From Enterovibrio qingdaonensis (GTDB lineage: Bacteria > Pseudomonadota > Gammaproteobacteria > Enterobacterales > Vibrionaceae): 64,000 nucleotides of DNA. The stretch is taken from NCBI RefSeq assembly GCF_028683135.1, contig NZ_JAJUBB010000001.1, positions 186,001 through 250,000 of the forward strand, read 5' to 3'. Below are positions 14,797 to 24,147 of this stretch, piece by piece. Below the pieces are notes generated by a model. The model saw only the letters and a program-made list of their open reading frames with translations. It made no database searches and was not told the origin of the DNA. Positions within the stretch are counted from its first letter, which is position 1, and every line of letters begins with the position of its first letter. Made by a program: the position numbers and the translations under genes.

Positions 14797-16575
14797 TTAC
14801 TGGCGTTCTGCAGCGAGCGCAGTCGGTGCATCTGCAATAGAATCCGCCAATGATTCAAATTCGTTAACAGCGTCAATCTCCACACCCATCGAAATGTTGG
14901 TCACCTTCTCCAAGATGATTTCCACGACAACAGGCACGCGGTGTTTAGCCATCAATACTTTGGCCTCTTCCAATGCAGGTGCAATCTTGTCAGGGTCAGT
15001 CACACGTAACGCTTTACATCCCAAGCCTTCTACAACCGTCACGTGGTCAACACCGTAATCTGCGAGTTCTGGCGCATTCTGGTTTTCAAACGCTAACTGC
15101 ACGCAATAGTCGATATCGAACTGGCGTTGCGCCTGTCGAATAAGGCCAAGGTAGGAGTTATTCACCAGCACATGAACATACGGCAGGTTGAATTGTGCCC
15201 CGACTGCAAGCTCTTCAATCATGAATTGAAAGTCGTAATCGCCTGAAATTGCAACGATTTGACGTTCAGGATCAGCCGCACGTACACCCAGAGCTGCGGG
15301 CACAGTCCAACCTAATGGTCCTGCTTGACCACAGTTGATCCAATGGCGAGGTTTATAAACATGCAGGAACTGCGCAGCGGCAATTTGTGACAAACCAATC
15401 GTGCTTACGTAGCAAGTATCGCGGTCAAACACGCGGTTCATTTCTTCGTACACGCGCATGGGTTTCACAGGCTGTTCGGTATAGTGGGTTTTACGCAACA
15501 TGGTTAATTTACGTTGCTGGCAGTCACTCACCCACGCGCTGTGGTCGTTTAGGCGACCCTGTGCTTTCCACGCTTTGGCGACGTCGATCAGTTCAGTGAG
15601 GGCTTTGTGCGCATCAGAGACAATGCCCAAATCCGGGCAGAACACACGGCCAATCTGGGTGGGTTCGATGTCGATGTGAACAAACTTTCTTCCTTCCGTG
15701 TAAACATCTACCGATCCGGTATGTCGGTTTGCCCAACGGTTACCAATACCAAACACCAAATCAGAGGCTAACATCGATGCATTGCCATAGCGGTGAGATG
15801 TTTGCAGCCCCACCATGCCGGCCATGAGCTCATGATCATCAGCGATGCTTCCCCACCCCATGAGTGTAGGTATAACAGGCACACCCACGATTTCCGCAAA
15901 CTCTTGTAAAAGCTCTGAAGCGTTAGCGTTGATCACGCCGCCACCCGATACAATAAGCGGCTTCGCTGCGCTGTTCAGCATTTCCATCGCTTTTTCAGCT
16001 TGATTGCGTGAAATCGAAGGCTTGTAAGGCTCTAACGGTTCATAGCTGTCGATGTCGAATTCAATTTCTGCCAACTGAACATCCAAGGGTAAATCCAGAA
16101 GCACTGGGCCTGGACGACCCGATCGCATAACCTGAAACGCATGTTGAATGGCGCGCGGCACTTGAGCAGGTTCTAGTACCGTCGAACACCATTTGGTGAC
16201 GGGACGTGCGATAGATTCGATGTCGACCGCTTGAAAATCCTCTTTATGAAGACGCGCTCTTGGGGCCTGCCCAGTAATACAAAGAATGGGAATCGAATCG
16301 GCCTGCGCTGAGTAGAGGCCAGTGATCATATCGGTTCCCGCAGGGCCTGATGTACCGATACACACACCAATATTGCCCGGGTTGGCACGGGTGTAACCTT
16401 CTGCCATGTGTGACGCGCCTTCCACATGACGCGCCAGAATATGATCAATCCCTCCAGACTTCTTTAACGCGGAGTAAAACGGGTTAATCGCTGCTCCCGG
16501 CACGCCAAAAGCTTTAACTACACCTTCTCGCTTCAATACCTCTACTGCTGCATCTATCGCTCTCATCTTCGCCAT
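14797..16575 (-). CDS. gcl: glyoxylate carboligase (tartronate-semialdehyde synthase)
   Basis: A 592-residue thiamine diphosphate enzyme of the acetohydroxyacid synthase superfamily. The glutamate usually conserved near the cofactor is replaced by valine at residue 51 ([15 protein letters not shown]), which is characteristic of Gcl. The C-terminal ThDP-binding part has [12 protein letters not shown] and [12 protein letters not shown]. It condenses two glyoxylate molecules to tartronate semialdehyde and CO2. It is the first gene of the gcl-hyi-glxR-glycerate kinase operon, with AAGGAG 6 bases before its ATG. A TTGTATACAA palindrome sits in its leader at 16588-16597. Confidence 0.95.
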   Translation of the reverse strand: MAKMRAIDAAVEVLKREGVVKAFGVPGAAINPFYSALKKSGGIDHILARHVEGASHMAEGYTRANPGNIGVCIGTSGPAGTDMITGLYSAQADSIPILCITGQAPRARLHKEDFQAVDIESIARPVTKWCSTVLEPAQVPRAIQHAFQVMRSGRPGPVLLDLPLDVQLAEIEFDIDSYEPLEPYKPSISRNQAEKAMEMLNSAAKPLIVSGGGVINANASELLQEFAEIVGVPVIPTLMGWGSIADDHELMAGMVGLQTSHRYGNASMLASDLVFGIGNRWANRHTGSVDVYTEGRKFVHIDIEPTQIGRVFCPDLGIVSDAHKALTELIDVAKAWKAQGRLNDHSAWVSDCQQRKLTMLRKTHYTEQPVKPMRVYEEMNRVFDRDTCYVSTIGLSQIAAAQFLHVYKPRHWINCGQAGPLGWTVPAALGVRAADPERQIVAISGDYDFQFMIEELAVGAQFNLPYVHVLVNNSYLGLIRQAQRQFDIDYCVQLAFENQNAPELADYGVDHVTVVEGLGCKALRVTDPDKIAPALEEAKVLMAKHRVPVVVEIILEKVTNISMGVEIDAVNEFESLADSIADAPTALAAERQ

Positions 16576-16587
16576 ACAAAACTCCTT

Positions 16588-16597
16588 TTGTATACAA
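16588..16597. promoter_or_regulatory. TTGTATACAA operator in the gcl leader
   Basis: A perfect 10-bp palindrome TTGTATACAA immediately upstream of the gcl ribosome site, with a second partial copy (ATTGTATTC, 16609-16617) next to it. The same word occurs before malate synthase and xdhA. It fits an FCD-type GntR operator, with the regulator encoded at 19260-19994. A site so close to the start codon would block transcription or elongation. Confidence 0.65.
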
Positions 16598-16837
16598 TTT
16601 AGTTGTTAATTGTATTCTTAGATCGATTATTTATTAATCGCAAGCATTTTTTAACAATTAAAAAACATTCAAAAGACAACAAAATGGCCAGCACGCGGTG
16701 TACAGACGCCTCATGCAAGAGGTCTGACAACTTATTGATGCTTGATATTTATTACCAAAGACTATTCACATTGAATTAACATTGTGCTTTTATTGTTCAC
16801 TATAAGAACACTATAAAGCACACCTATTAGTATTTTA

Positions 16838-16847
16838 TTGTATACAT
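16838..16847. promoter_or_regulatory. TTGTATACAT operator upstream of malate synthase
   Basis: It matches the 10-bp palindrome before gcl and xdhA in 9 of 10 positions. It lies 21 bases before the malate synthase ATG, in the 290-base region between the divergent gcl and malate synthase genes. Confidence 0.6.
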
Positions 16848-16867
16848 TTTGTTAAAGGACCTTGCCG

Positions 16868-18505
16868 ATGTATGACATGAAAAGTAACCCTAACCACCCC
16901 GAACAAGATGCTCAAACACAGGATAATTTGGGGAAAATCCAAGTGACTGGTTCGTTGTTCAGCGACCAAGCAAAAGAGATACTGAGCGAAGATGCATTAG
17001 CCTTCGTCGCTGCGTTGTGCGACCGGTTTGCTCGCAAAAGAGACGCGCTTCTTTCTGCTAGGAAAGAAACACAAACGCAAATGGATGACGGAGCCCTTCC
17101 TCAATTTCGGGAAGACACAGCACCGCTACGTGATGACCCCGCGTGGAAGGTCGCCCCTATCCCTGATGATTTACTCGACCGACGCGTTGAAATCACAGGC
17201 CCGATTGACCGGAAGATGGTGATTAATGCGCTCAATTCCGGCGCAAACGTCTTTATGTGTTGCTTCGAAGATGCCAGCTCTCCGACGTGGGAAAATATGG
17301 TCAATGGGCAAATCAACATGCGGGACGCAAACAATGGCTCAATTGCCTTTACTGACCCGAAAAACGGTAAGCATTACCAACTGGTAGATAAGCCCGCAAC
17401 CTTGATACATCGCCCGCGTGGACTCCACCTTGAGGAAGCGCATATCGTTTTTGACGGCAAGCCTATTCCCGCCGCCTTGATGGATTTTGGCCTGTACTTC
17501 TTTCATAACTACCAAAGCCGCAAGCAACGTGGTCAAGGCGTATATTTTTACCTGCCTAAATTGGAGTCCATGGAAGAAGCTGCCTGGTGGGAAGCGGTTT
17601 TTGATTTCACCGAGAGCTACTTTACTGCCGAGTCAGGGACAATCCGCGCAACGGTATTGATTGAAACCCTGCCCGCCGTATTCCAAATGGAAGAAATCTT
17701 GTATGCCATGCGCAAGCACATCGTCGGCATGAATTGCGGCCGTTGGGATTACATATTCAGCTACATCAAAACGTTAAAAAATCACACCGACCGCATCTTG
17801 CCTGACCGTCATGCTATCGGCATGGATCAGCCTTTTCTCGACGCGTACAGCAAACGCTTGATTCAAACCTGCCATCGTCGAGGCGCATTAGCGATTGGCG
17901 GCATGTCAGCATTTATCCCTTCGAAAGATCCAGATGAAATGGCGCGCGTGACGCAAAAGGTCATCGAAGACAAGCGCAGAGAAGCCACTAATGGCCACGA
18001 TGGCACTTGGGTTGCACACCCGCACCTCGTCACACTTGCACGTGACACGTTTGACCAATATTTAGACGGCGCGACAAATCAACGCTGCTTTATGCCAGAT
18101 GGCACCTATGACGCCGCACTACTACTACAACCCTGCCAAGGCCCGAAAGACGAAAACGGAGTGAGGAAGAACATCCGAATTGCAGTGCTCTATATGGAGG
18201 CATGGCTTCGCGGCATCGGTTGCGTCCCCATTTATGGAATGATGGAAGATGCCGCTACGGCAGAAATCTCACGCGCCAACATCTGGCAATGGCTGAAGCA
18301 TCAAGTCTCTTTGGACGATGGCAGAACGTTCACGACAGAGATGTTCAAACAATGGCTAAACCAAGAAGTCGCGGACATGAAGGCGGCGGCAGGCAATGAA
18401 GAGAAAAGGAAATTTGAAGAAGCATCAGCGATGTTCTATTCCCTCTCTACGGATAAAGACTTCGCAGATTTCCTGACCATTCCTTGCTACGAAAAACTCG
18501 AATAA
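16868..18505 (+). CDS. aceB: malate synthase A
   Basis: A 545-residue protein, the usual length of the A isoform. It shows TVLIETLPAVFQMEEILY with a catalytic-site glutamate, GMNCGRWDYIFSYIK, and GIGCVPIYGMMEDAATAEISR near the C-terminus. It condenses glyoxylate with acetyl-CoA to malate. A TTG at 16862 is in frame, but the ATG at 16868 fits better with AAAGGA (16854-16859). No isocitrate lyase gene accompanies it. Together with the divergent gcl operon and the shared operator, this suggests a role in using glyoxylate from purine breakdown rather than, or in addition to, acetate growth. Confidence 0.93.
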   Translation: MYDMKSNPNHPEQDAQTQDNLGKIQVTGSLFSDQAKEILSEDALAFVAALCDRFARKRDALLSARKETQTQMDDGALPQFREDTAPLRDDPAWKVAPIPDDLLDRRVEITGPIDRKMVINALNSGANVFMCCFEDASSPTWENMVNGQINMRDANNGSIAFTDPKNGKHYQLVDKPATLIHRPRGLHLEEAHIVFDGKPIPAALMDFGLYFFHNYQSRKQRGQGVYFYLPKLESMEEAAWWEAVFDFTESYFTAESGTIRATVLIETLPAVFQMEEILYAMRKHIVGMNCGRWDYIFSYIKTLKNHTDRILPDRHAIGMDQPFLDAYSKRLIQTCHRRGALAIGGMSAFIPSKDPDEMARVTQKVIEDKRREATNGHDGTWVAHPHLVTLARDTFDQYLDGATNQRCFMPDGTYDAALLLQPCQGPKDENGVRKNIRIAVLYMEAWLRGIGCVPIYGMMEDAATAEISRANIWQWLKHQVSLDDGRTFTTEMFKQWLNQEVADMKAAAGNEEKRKFEEASAMFYSLSTDKDFADFLTIPCYEKLE

Positions 18506-18558
18506 CACGTATTGGCAGCGGCAAGACTGTCGCTGTCGTCCACTTCAAGGAGATCGAC

Positions 18559-18999
18559 ATGGAAAATCTGACGATGATAAAGGCTCTAGAAATAACCACA
18601 CAGGTATTTCTTGCAGCTCAGGAGCGCAAAACCGCACCACTGACAGTAGCGATACTGGATAAAGGAGGTGCTCTTATTTCGCTGCAAAGGCAGGATGGGT
18701 CAAGCATGATGCGTCCAGAAATCGCCATTGCCAAAGCATGGGGCGCATTAGCTCTTGGGTGTTCATCGCGAAAAATCGCGGATGATGCTCAAACCAGACC
18801 TTGCTTTATCTCGTCAGTGGCCACGCTCGCACAGGGTAATCTTGTGCCTGTACCTGGTGGTGTGCTTATCCGTGATGATGCATCTGAACTTCTTGGTGCT
18901 GTCGGCGTGTCCGGCGATATCTCTGATACTGATGAAGCTGTCGCAATTGCAGGTATTGTTGCTGCAAAATTTTGCACCGACAGTTATTTGACCGCGTAA
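18559..18999 (+). CDS. GlcG/HbpS family heme-binding-like protein
   Basis: A 146-residue protein of the GlcG (DUF336) family: an N-terminal helix (MIKALEITTQVFLAAQERK), then APLTVAILDKGGALISLQRQDGS and MRPEIAIAKAWGALALG, and the glycine-rich end GVLIRDDASELLGAVGVSGD. Members include GlcG of the glycolate operon and the heme-binding HbpS. The biochemical role is unclear. The ATG at 18559 is set by AAGGAG at 18547-18552, 53 bases after the malate synthase stop, so the two genes are probably one transcript. GlcG-like genes often accompany glycolate or glyoxylate genes, as here. Confidence 0.8.
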   Translation: MENLTMIKALEITTQVFLAAQERKTAPLTVAILDKGGALISLQRQDGSSMMRPEIAIAKAWGALALGCSSRKIADDAQTRPCFISSVATLAQGNLVPVPGGVLIRDDASELLGAVGVSGDISDTDEAVAIAGIVAAKFCTDSYLTA

Positions 19000-19013
19000 T
19001 TCCGCCCTTCAAC

Positions 19014-19054
19014 ACCTTCAAATCGACACGCGTTGTTGATTTGAAGGTTTCTTC
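19014..19054 (+). terminator. terminator after the malate synthase-GlcG unit
   Basis: ACCTTCAAATC and GATTTGAAGGT pair perfectly over 11 bp around a 13-base loop and are followed by TTTCTTCC. It ends the malate synthase transcript before the GntR promoter. Confidence 0.75.
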
Positions 19055-19140
19055 CCACGAAATCGACCTGATATCTCCCTAATGGAACAGAACACACACC
19101 GCAAACCTATAACAGTGTCGATACAATAAAACCTGCAATG

Positions 19141-19171
19141 TTGTACAATCAGTTCAGATATTCATATACAA
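19141..19171. promoter_or_regulatory. operator-like sites upstream of the GntR gene
   Basis: TTGTACAA (19141-19148) is an 8-bp palindrome with the half-sites of TTGTATACAA but without the central TA. TCATATACAA (19162-19171) matches 7-8 positions of the full word. Both lie about 90-120 bases before the GntR start and may mediate autoregulation. Confidence 0.4.
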
Positions 19172-19259
19172 AAACGAACAATTATAGGTTTTCGTTCGCT
19201 TTAGAAACGTTATTTAACTGCAAGTTCGTCGAACAGCGAATTTGGAAAGGAACTACTGT

Positions 19260-19994
19260 ATGACAGGGCTTCTCAAAGCAACCCATAAGAAAAACAAACC
19301 GACAAACCCTAAACTCACGCAGGATGATATCGTTTACGGGCATATTTTTGATGCGATTCTCGAACAGCGTCTCCCACCCGGTACCAAACTCAGTGAAGAA
19401 GCACTAGGCGAAATTTTTGGTGTTAGCCGCACCATTATCCGCCGTGCCTTACTCCGTCTTTCTGTCGAGCAGGTTGTTAGCACTCGACCAAATCGTGGCT
19501 CCATCGTCGCCTCACCTTCAGTGGAAGAGGCGATGCAAATATTGAAAGCACGTGAAGTGATGGAATTGGCCATCGTCGAATTGGCCGCCGAAAATGCCAC
19601 CAGTGAGCAAATCGCCAAATGCCGCGTAATGGTTGCAGAAGAACAAGAGGCCATTGCGCAAAATGATACTGGCCGAAGCATTCGCTTGTCCGGGGAGTTT
19701 CATATAGAGCTTGCGGCAATGGCGAACAATCTGCCGCTAATGAGTTTTCAACGCAGTCTGGTTTCTCAATGCTCGCTCATTATCGCGTTGTACGAATCGT
19801 CCAAAAAAACCAACTGCTCCTGTGATGAGCACACGCAATTATTGGATGTCATCGAGGCCGGTGACAAAGACGCAGCAATTGCACTGATGAAAACGCACCT
19901 CGATCACATCAATTCTAAGCTCAACCTACAAGATGAAACCAACGCTCAAGATCTCCATGCAGTATTTTCCAATGTTCTGAAAAAGAAAGCCTGA
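19260..19994 (+). CDS. GntR family regulator, FCD (FadR-like) subfamily
   Basis: About 244 residues from the ATG at 19260, which has GGAAAGG at good spacing. An in-frame ATG at 19242 lacks a ribosome site. The N-terminal winged helix is GTKLSEEALGEIFGVSRTIIRRALLRL (in pieces, residues 35-65). The all-helical FCD domain (about 85-230) has GEFHIELAAMAN and EHTQLLDVIEAGDKDAAIALMKTHLDHI, with the Asp/His residues that bind metal in this family. It lies between the malate synthase and xdh transcripts, both of which carry TTGTATACAA-like sites along with gcl, so it is the best candidate regulator of the whole region. HpxS, a GntR-type regulator of hypoxanthine use in Klebsiella, is a precedent. The effector is unknown. 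Confidence 0.85.
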   Translation: MTGLLKATHKKNKPTNPKLTQDDIVYGHIFDAILEQRLPPGTKLSEEALGEIFGVSRTIIRRALLRLSVEQVVSTRPNRGSIVASPSVEEAMQILKAREVMELAIVELAAENATSEQIAKCRVMVAEEQEAIAQNDTGRSIRLSGEFHIELAAMANNLPLMSFQRSLVSQCSLIIALYESSKKTNCSCDEHTQLLDVIEAGDKDAAIALMKTHLDHINSKLNLQDETNAQDLHAVFSNVLKKKA

Positions 19995-20105
19995 TATCTT
20001 CTTTCAATTGCCCCGCATTTTAGTGGGGCTAAACGCCAATATTCCCCAAACATTTCCTCACAACCCCATACCAATAGTGAGAATCATCAACGATCAACCT
20101 CACAG

Positions 20106-20117
20106 ATTGTATACAAT
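20106..20117. promoter_or_regulatory. ATTGTATACAAT operator upstream of xdhA
   Basis: A perfect 12-bp palindrome about 170 bases before the xdhA start, containing the same TTGTATACAA core as the gcl site. The xdhA leader between it and the start codon (20118-20286) holds no reading frame. Confidence 0.65.
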
Positions 20118-20286
20118 TTCCACATCATATATTGGTAAATGAAACACGAAAAAACACATTAGCTATTGTTTTAATTGAACTTTGACATGTTACGCTCGTG
20201 TTATCATGATGTTTTCATAAAGTTGACCAAGCGGTCAGAAATGACTAATTTGTAATCAGTGGATACGAAGACGTCATGGAGGCCGT

Positions 20287-21741
20287 GTGATCCGTTTTCT
20301 CTTAAATCAGAACTTACAGGAAGAGACCAATGTCTCTCCTAACCTTACCGTACTGAACTACCTCCGCGAACACGTGCGCAAAACAGGCACCAAAGAAGGA
20401 TGTGGCTCTGGCGATTGTGGTGCCTGTACGGTGGTATTGGGCGAAGTGGTCGATGGTAAGCTTGAATACCGCAGTGTGAACTCTTGCCTGACGTTTGTGT
20501 CAGCCCTTCACGGTAAACAACTCATTACCGTTGAAGATTTACGCACCAAAAATGCGCTGCATCCAGTCCAGCAAGCGGTCGTCGACTTTCATGGTAGCCA
20601 GTGTGGTTTCTGCACGCCGGGATTCATCATGTCGATGTTTGCCCTGTCTAAAAACCACCCTAATGCAGACAAAGAAGAGACCTATGAAGCGTTGGCCGGC
20701 AACCTCTGTCGCTGCACAGGTTATCGTCCCATTGTCGAAGCTGCGCTGTCATTAAGTCAGGAAACACCGATCCGCGACCAATTTGCAGAATACGAAAGCG
20801 ACATCATCGCGAAACTCAATGCAATCGGTAAACCTGATCTTGAGTATCATGCCGATGGTAAAACGGCGTTCACGCCAACCAATAGCGATGAGCTTGCACA
20901 AACCTTATTGGCGCACCCAAACGCAAAACTGCTCGCGGGTGGTACGGACCTAGCACTTGAAGTGACGCAATTTCATCGTGATATCGAAAAGCTGATTTAT
21001 CTCGGCCGTGTTGATGATATCAAAACCGTCAATGAAACCGACTCGCACATCGATATTGGCGCAAACGTGCCATTTACCGATGTCTATCGTGCGCTCGAAC
21101 CCCACTACCCTGATTTCGGAGCCTTGTTACAACGTTTTGCGTCGCTGCAAATTCGGAATCAAGGCACGATTGGCGGCAATATCGCTAACGCTTCACCCAT
21201 CGGTGATGGCCCTCCACTTCTTATCGCACTGGGAGCAAGTATTGTCTTACGCCGTGGTGATACCGCGCGTGAAATTCAGCTCGAAGATTTCTTTAAAGGC
21301 TATAAAGTCACCGAACTACAACCTTCAGAGTTTGTGCAAACTATTCGGGTGCCAAAGCCTCAGCCCGATCAAACGTTCAAGGCATACAAGATTTCAAAAC
21401 GTTTTGATGATGACATTTCCGCTGTATGTGGTGCGTTCCGCTTAACGTTCGATGGTGACATCATCTCAGACGCACGTATTGCATTTGGGGGGATGGCAGC
21501 CATTCCCGCGCGAGCCAGCCACTGTGAGCAAGCTTTAGTAGGTCAACGGCTTACATCAGCAACCATTCAATCTGCGATGACGGCGCTAGGGAACGATTTC
21601 TCGCCTATCTCTGATTTCCGCGCCTCAAAAGAATACCGTGCAGAAACTGCAGCCAACTTACTCTACCGCCTGTTCACAGAATTGAACTACGCAGCAGATG
21701 GAAAAACGATTGAAACGAGGGTGATTCATTATGTCCCGTAA
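20287..21741 (+). CDS. xdhA: xanthine dehydrogenase small subunit (2Fe-2S and FAD domains)
   Basis: A 484-residue protein. The N-terminal ferredoxin-like [2Fe-2S] domain has EGCGSGDCGACTVV. A second [2Fe-2S] domain follows with SQCGFCTPGFIMSM and NLCRCTGYRPI. The FAD-binding domain (about 190-365) has LLAGGTDLALEV and RNQGTIGGNIANASPIGD. It passes electrons from the molybdenum centre of XdhB to NAD+ while hypoxanthine and xanthine are oxidised to urate. The start is GTG at 20287, supported by GGAGG at 20278-20282. Its end overlaps the xdhB start by 11 bases. Confidence 0.95.
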   Translation: MIRFLLNQNLQEETNVSPNLTVLNYLREHVRKTGTKEGCGSGDCGACTVVLGEVVDGKLEYRSVNSCLTFVSALHGKQLITVEDLRTKNALHPVQQAVVDFHGSQCGFCTPGFIMSMFALSKNHPNADKEETYEALAGNLCRCTGYRPIVEAALSLSQETPIRDQFAEYESDIIAKLNAIGKPDLEYHADGKTAFTPTNSDELAQTLLAHPNAKLLAGGTDLALEVTQFHRDIEKLIYLGRVDDIKTVNETDSHIDIGANVPFTDVYRALEPHYPDFGALLQRFASLQIRNQGTIGGNIANASPIGDGPPLLIALGASIVLRRGDTAREIQLEDFFKGYKVTELQPSEFVQTIRVPKPQPDQTFKAYKISKRFDDDISAVCGAFRLTFDGDIISDARIAFGGMAAIPARASHCEQALVGQRLTSATIQSAMTALGNDFSPISDFRASKEYRAETAANLLYRLFTELNYAADGKTIETRVIHYVP

Positions 21742-24118
21742 AACAACGCCAAGCATGACAATGGAAGAAATGACCGCACAAGCTAAAGCGGGGTTGGCAA
21801 CCGGGGTTGGCAAGTCCGTTAAACACGAAAGTGCTGAAAAACAGGTTAGTGGTGAAGCCCTCTATATTGACGATCGCGGCGAGTTTCCGAATCAACTTCA
21901 TGTCTATGCACTCATGAGCCCTCATGCTCATGCCACGATCACTAAATTAGACGTGTCGCCTTGCTATAACATGCCTGGTGTTCGTACTGTCATCACTGCG
22001 AATGATGTGCCGGGTGAACTCGATATTGGCCCAATTTTACCGGGCGACCCTATGCTTGCCGATGGCAAAGTGGTCTATGTAGGTCAACCTGTTATTGCTG
22101 TTGCCGCAGATAGCCTTGATAACGCCCGCAAAGGTGCTGAAGCCGCGATTATTGAATATCAAGAACTGCCGGCCGCGTTAGATGTAGAAGAGGCGTTAGC
22201 ACAAGAGCTGTTCGTGACAGACAGCCACACGCAAAAACGTGGCGATTCCGCCAGCGCGATTGCTCAATCTGCGCATGTTCTAGAAGGCTCGCTGCATGTG
22301 GGTGGACAAGAGCACTTCTATTTGGAAACACAGGTATCCAGTGTTGTTCCTACGGAAGATGGCGGCGTCATTGTTTACTGCTCGACCCAAAACCCAACGG
22401 AAGTACAGAAGCTCGTTTCGTCCGTGTTGGGTGTACCCATGCACAAGGTGCTTATCGACATGCGCCGCATGGGTGGTGGGTTTGGGGGGAAAGAAACACA
22501 AGCAGCGGCACCCGCTTGTATCGCCGCAGTGATCGCCATCCAAACCGGACAACCGGTTAAATTCCGCCTGCCACGTCGTGAAGATATGATGATGACAGGA
22601 AAACGCCACCCGTTCTTCAACCAATACAAAGTAGGATTTGACGATAACGGCGTCATTCAAGGCATTGAGATTGTAGTTTCGGGTAATGCGGGCCACTCAC
22701 CTGATCTCTCTCGTTCCATTGTCGATCGCGCCATGTTCCATTCTGACAATGCGTATTACCTTAACAATGCCACTGTGACAGGACATTGCGTAAAAACCAA
22801 TACGGCATCCAATACTGCGTATCGTGGGTTTGGTGGCCCTCAAGGGATGATGACCATTGAGCATGTCATGGACACCATTGCCGGCCACCTCAATAAAGAC
22901 CCACTCGAAGTACGTAAAGCCAATTACTATGGCAACGCAGGCGAAGGCAGAGACGAAACCCACTACTTCCAAAAAGTCGAAGATAACTTCATTCATGAAA
23001 TGACGGCTGACTTGGAAATGTCTTGCGACTACCAAGCACGCCGCAATGCGATTTCAAAATTCAATGCCACAAGCCAGATCCTTAAAAAAGGGATTTCGAT
23101 TACGCCTGTGAAGTTTGGCATCTCGTTTACGGCCACTTTCCTCAACCAAGCTGGCGCACTTGTTACTGTGTATACAGACGGCAGCATTAGCCTTAACCAT
23201 GGCGGCACAGAAATGGGCCAAGGTCTCAACACCAAGGTGGCGCAGATTGTCGCAGAAACCTTTAACGTGGACGTTGATACGATTCAAGTGACTGCCACCA
23301 ACACCGAAAAAGTGCCAAACACGTCACCAACGGCCGCTTCATCCGGTACGGATCTTAATGGTAAAGCAGCACAGAACGCTGCGTTGATCATTAAAGAGCG
23401 AATGGTCGACTTTGCGTCTTCGCATTTTGATGTATCACCTAATGATGTGATCTTTAGCAATGGCATTGTTTCCATTGGCGAAAAAGAGACCCTCACTTTT
23501 GCGGATTTCTGCGAGCTTTGCTGGTTCAACCAAATCTCGTTAGCAGCATCGGGTTTCTATCGCACACCGAAGATCTTTTACGATCACGCAACTGCTCGTG
23601 GCCGCCCTTTCTATTACTTTGCCTACGGTGTCTCCTGCTCAGAAGTGATTGTTGATACGCTCACCGGCGAATACAAAGTACTGCGAGTAGACATACTTCA
23701 CGACGTCGGCGCGTCTCTCAATCCTGCTATTGATATTGGTCAGGTGGAAGGTGGATTCATACAAGGCATGGGCTGGTTGACGACAGAAGAGCTGGTTTGG
23801 AACGACAAAGGTCAGCTCATGACATCGGGCCCTGCGAGTTACAAGATCCCTGCAGTGGCAGACACCCCCGAGATTTTTAATACCCGCTTGGTAGAAAACC
23901 GCGCCAACCCAGAAGACACTGTGTTCCACTCAAAAGCAGTCGGTGAACCGCCATTCATGTTGGCAATATCAGTATGGAGTGCGCTCCGCGATGCCATTGT
24001 GAGTGTTGCCGACGAGGGTGAAATTCCGCACTTGCCAGCACCAGCAACGCCTGAGCAGGTCTACAACGCCATTAAACAAGTACGTAAAGGTAAGTCTTCT
24101 GTGCCGTTTGCACTATAA
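21731..24118 (+). CDS. xdhB: xanthine dehydrogenase molybdenum-binding subunit
   Basis: A 795-residue protein of the xanthine oxidase large-subunit family. It has MRRMGGGFGGKE (glycine motif at residues 248-255, molybdopterin binding), TAYRGFGGPQGMMTIE, GGTEMGQGLNTKVAQ, and near the C-terminus SKAVGEPPFMLA, which holds the catalytic glutamate. It hydroxylates hypoxanthine and xanthine. Translation is probably coupled to xdhA through the 11-base overlap. A Mo-pterin biosynthesis set must be encoded elsewhere. Confidence 0.95.
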   Translation: MSRKTTPSMTMEEMTAQAKAGLATGVGKSVKHESAEKQVSGEALYIDDRGEFPNQLHVYALMSPHAHATITKLDVSPCYNMPGVRTVITANDVPGELDIGPILPGDPMLADGKVVYVGQPVIAVAADSLDNARKGAEAAIIEYQELPAALDVEEALAQELFVTDSHTQKRGDSASAIAQSAHVLEGSLHVGGQEHFYLETQVSSVVPTEDGGVIVYCSTQNPTEVQKLVSSVLGVPMHKVLIDMRRMGGGFGGKETQAAAPACIAAVIAIQTGQPVKFRLPRREDMMMTGKRHPFFNQYKVGFDDNGVIQGIEIVVSGNAGHSPDLSRSIVDRAMFHSDNAYYLNNATVTGHCVKTNTASNTAYRGFGGPQGMMTIEHVMDTIAGHLNKDPLEVRKANYYGNAGEGRDETHYFQKVEDNFIHEMTADLEMSCDYQARRNAISKFNATSQILKKGISITPVKFGISFTATFLNQAGALVTVYTDGSISLNHGGTEMGQGLNTKVAQIVAETFNVDVDTIQVTATNTEKVPNTSPTAASSGTDLNGKAAQNAALIIKERMVDFASSHFDVSPNDVIFSNGIVSIGEKETLTFADFCELCWFNQISLAASGFYRTPKIFYDHATARGRPFYYFAYGVSCSEVIVDTLTGEYKVLRVDILHDVGASLNPAIDIGQVEGGFIQGMGWLTTEELVWNDKGQLMTSGPASYKIPAVADTPEIFNTRLVENRANPEDTVFHSKAVGEPPFMLAISVWSALRDAIVSVADEGEIPHLPAPATPEQVYNAIKQVRKGKSSVPFAL

Positions 24119-24147
24119 ACGGCACACCAGAACCATGGAGATCAGTC

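Noticed and set aside
22280-22696. 138-codon minus-strand frame inside xdhB
   Set aside because: Antisense to the conserved molybdopterin-binding region of XdhB, with no independent evidence.
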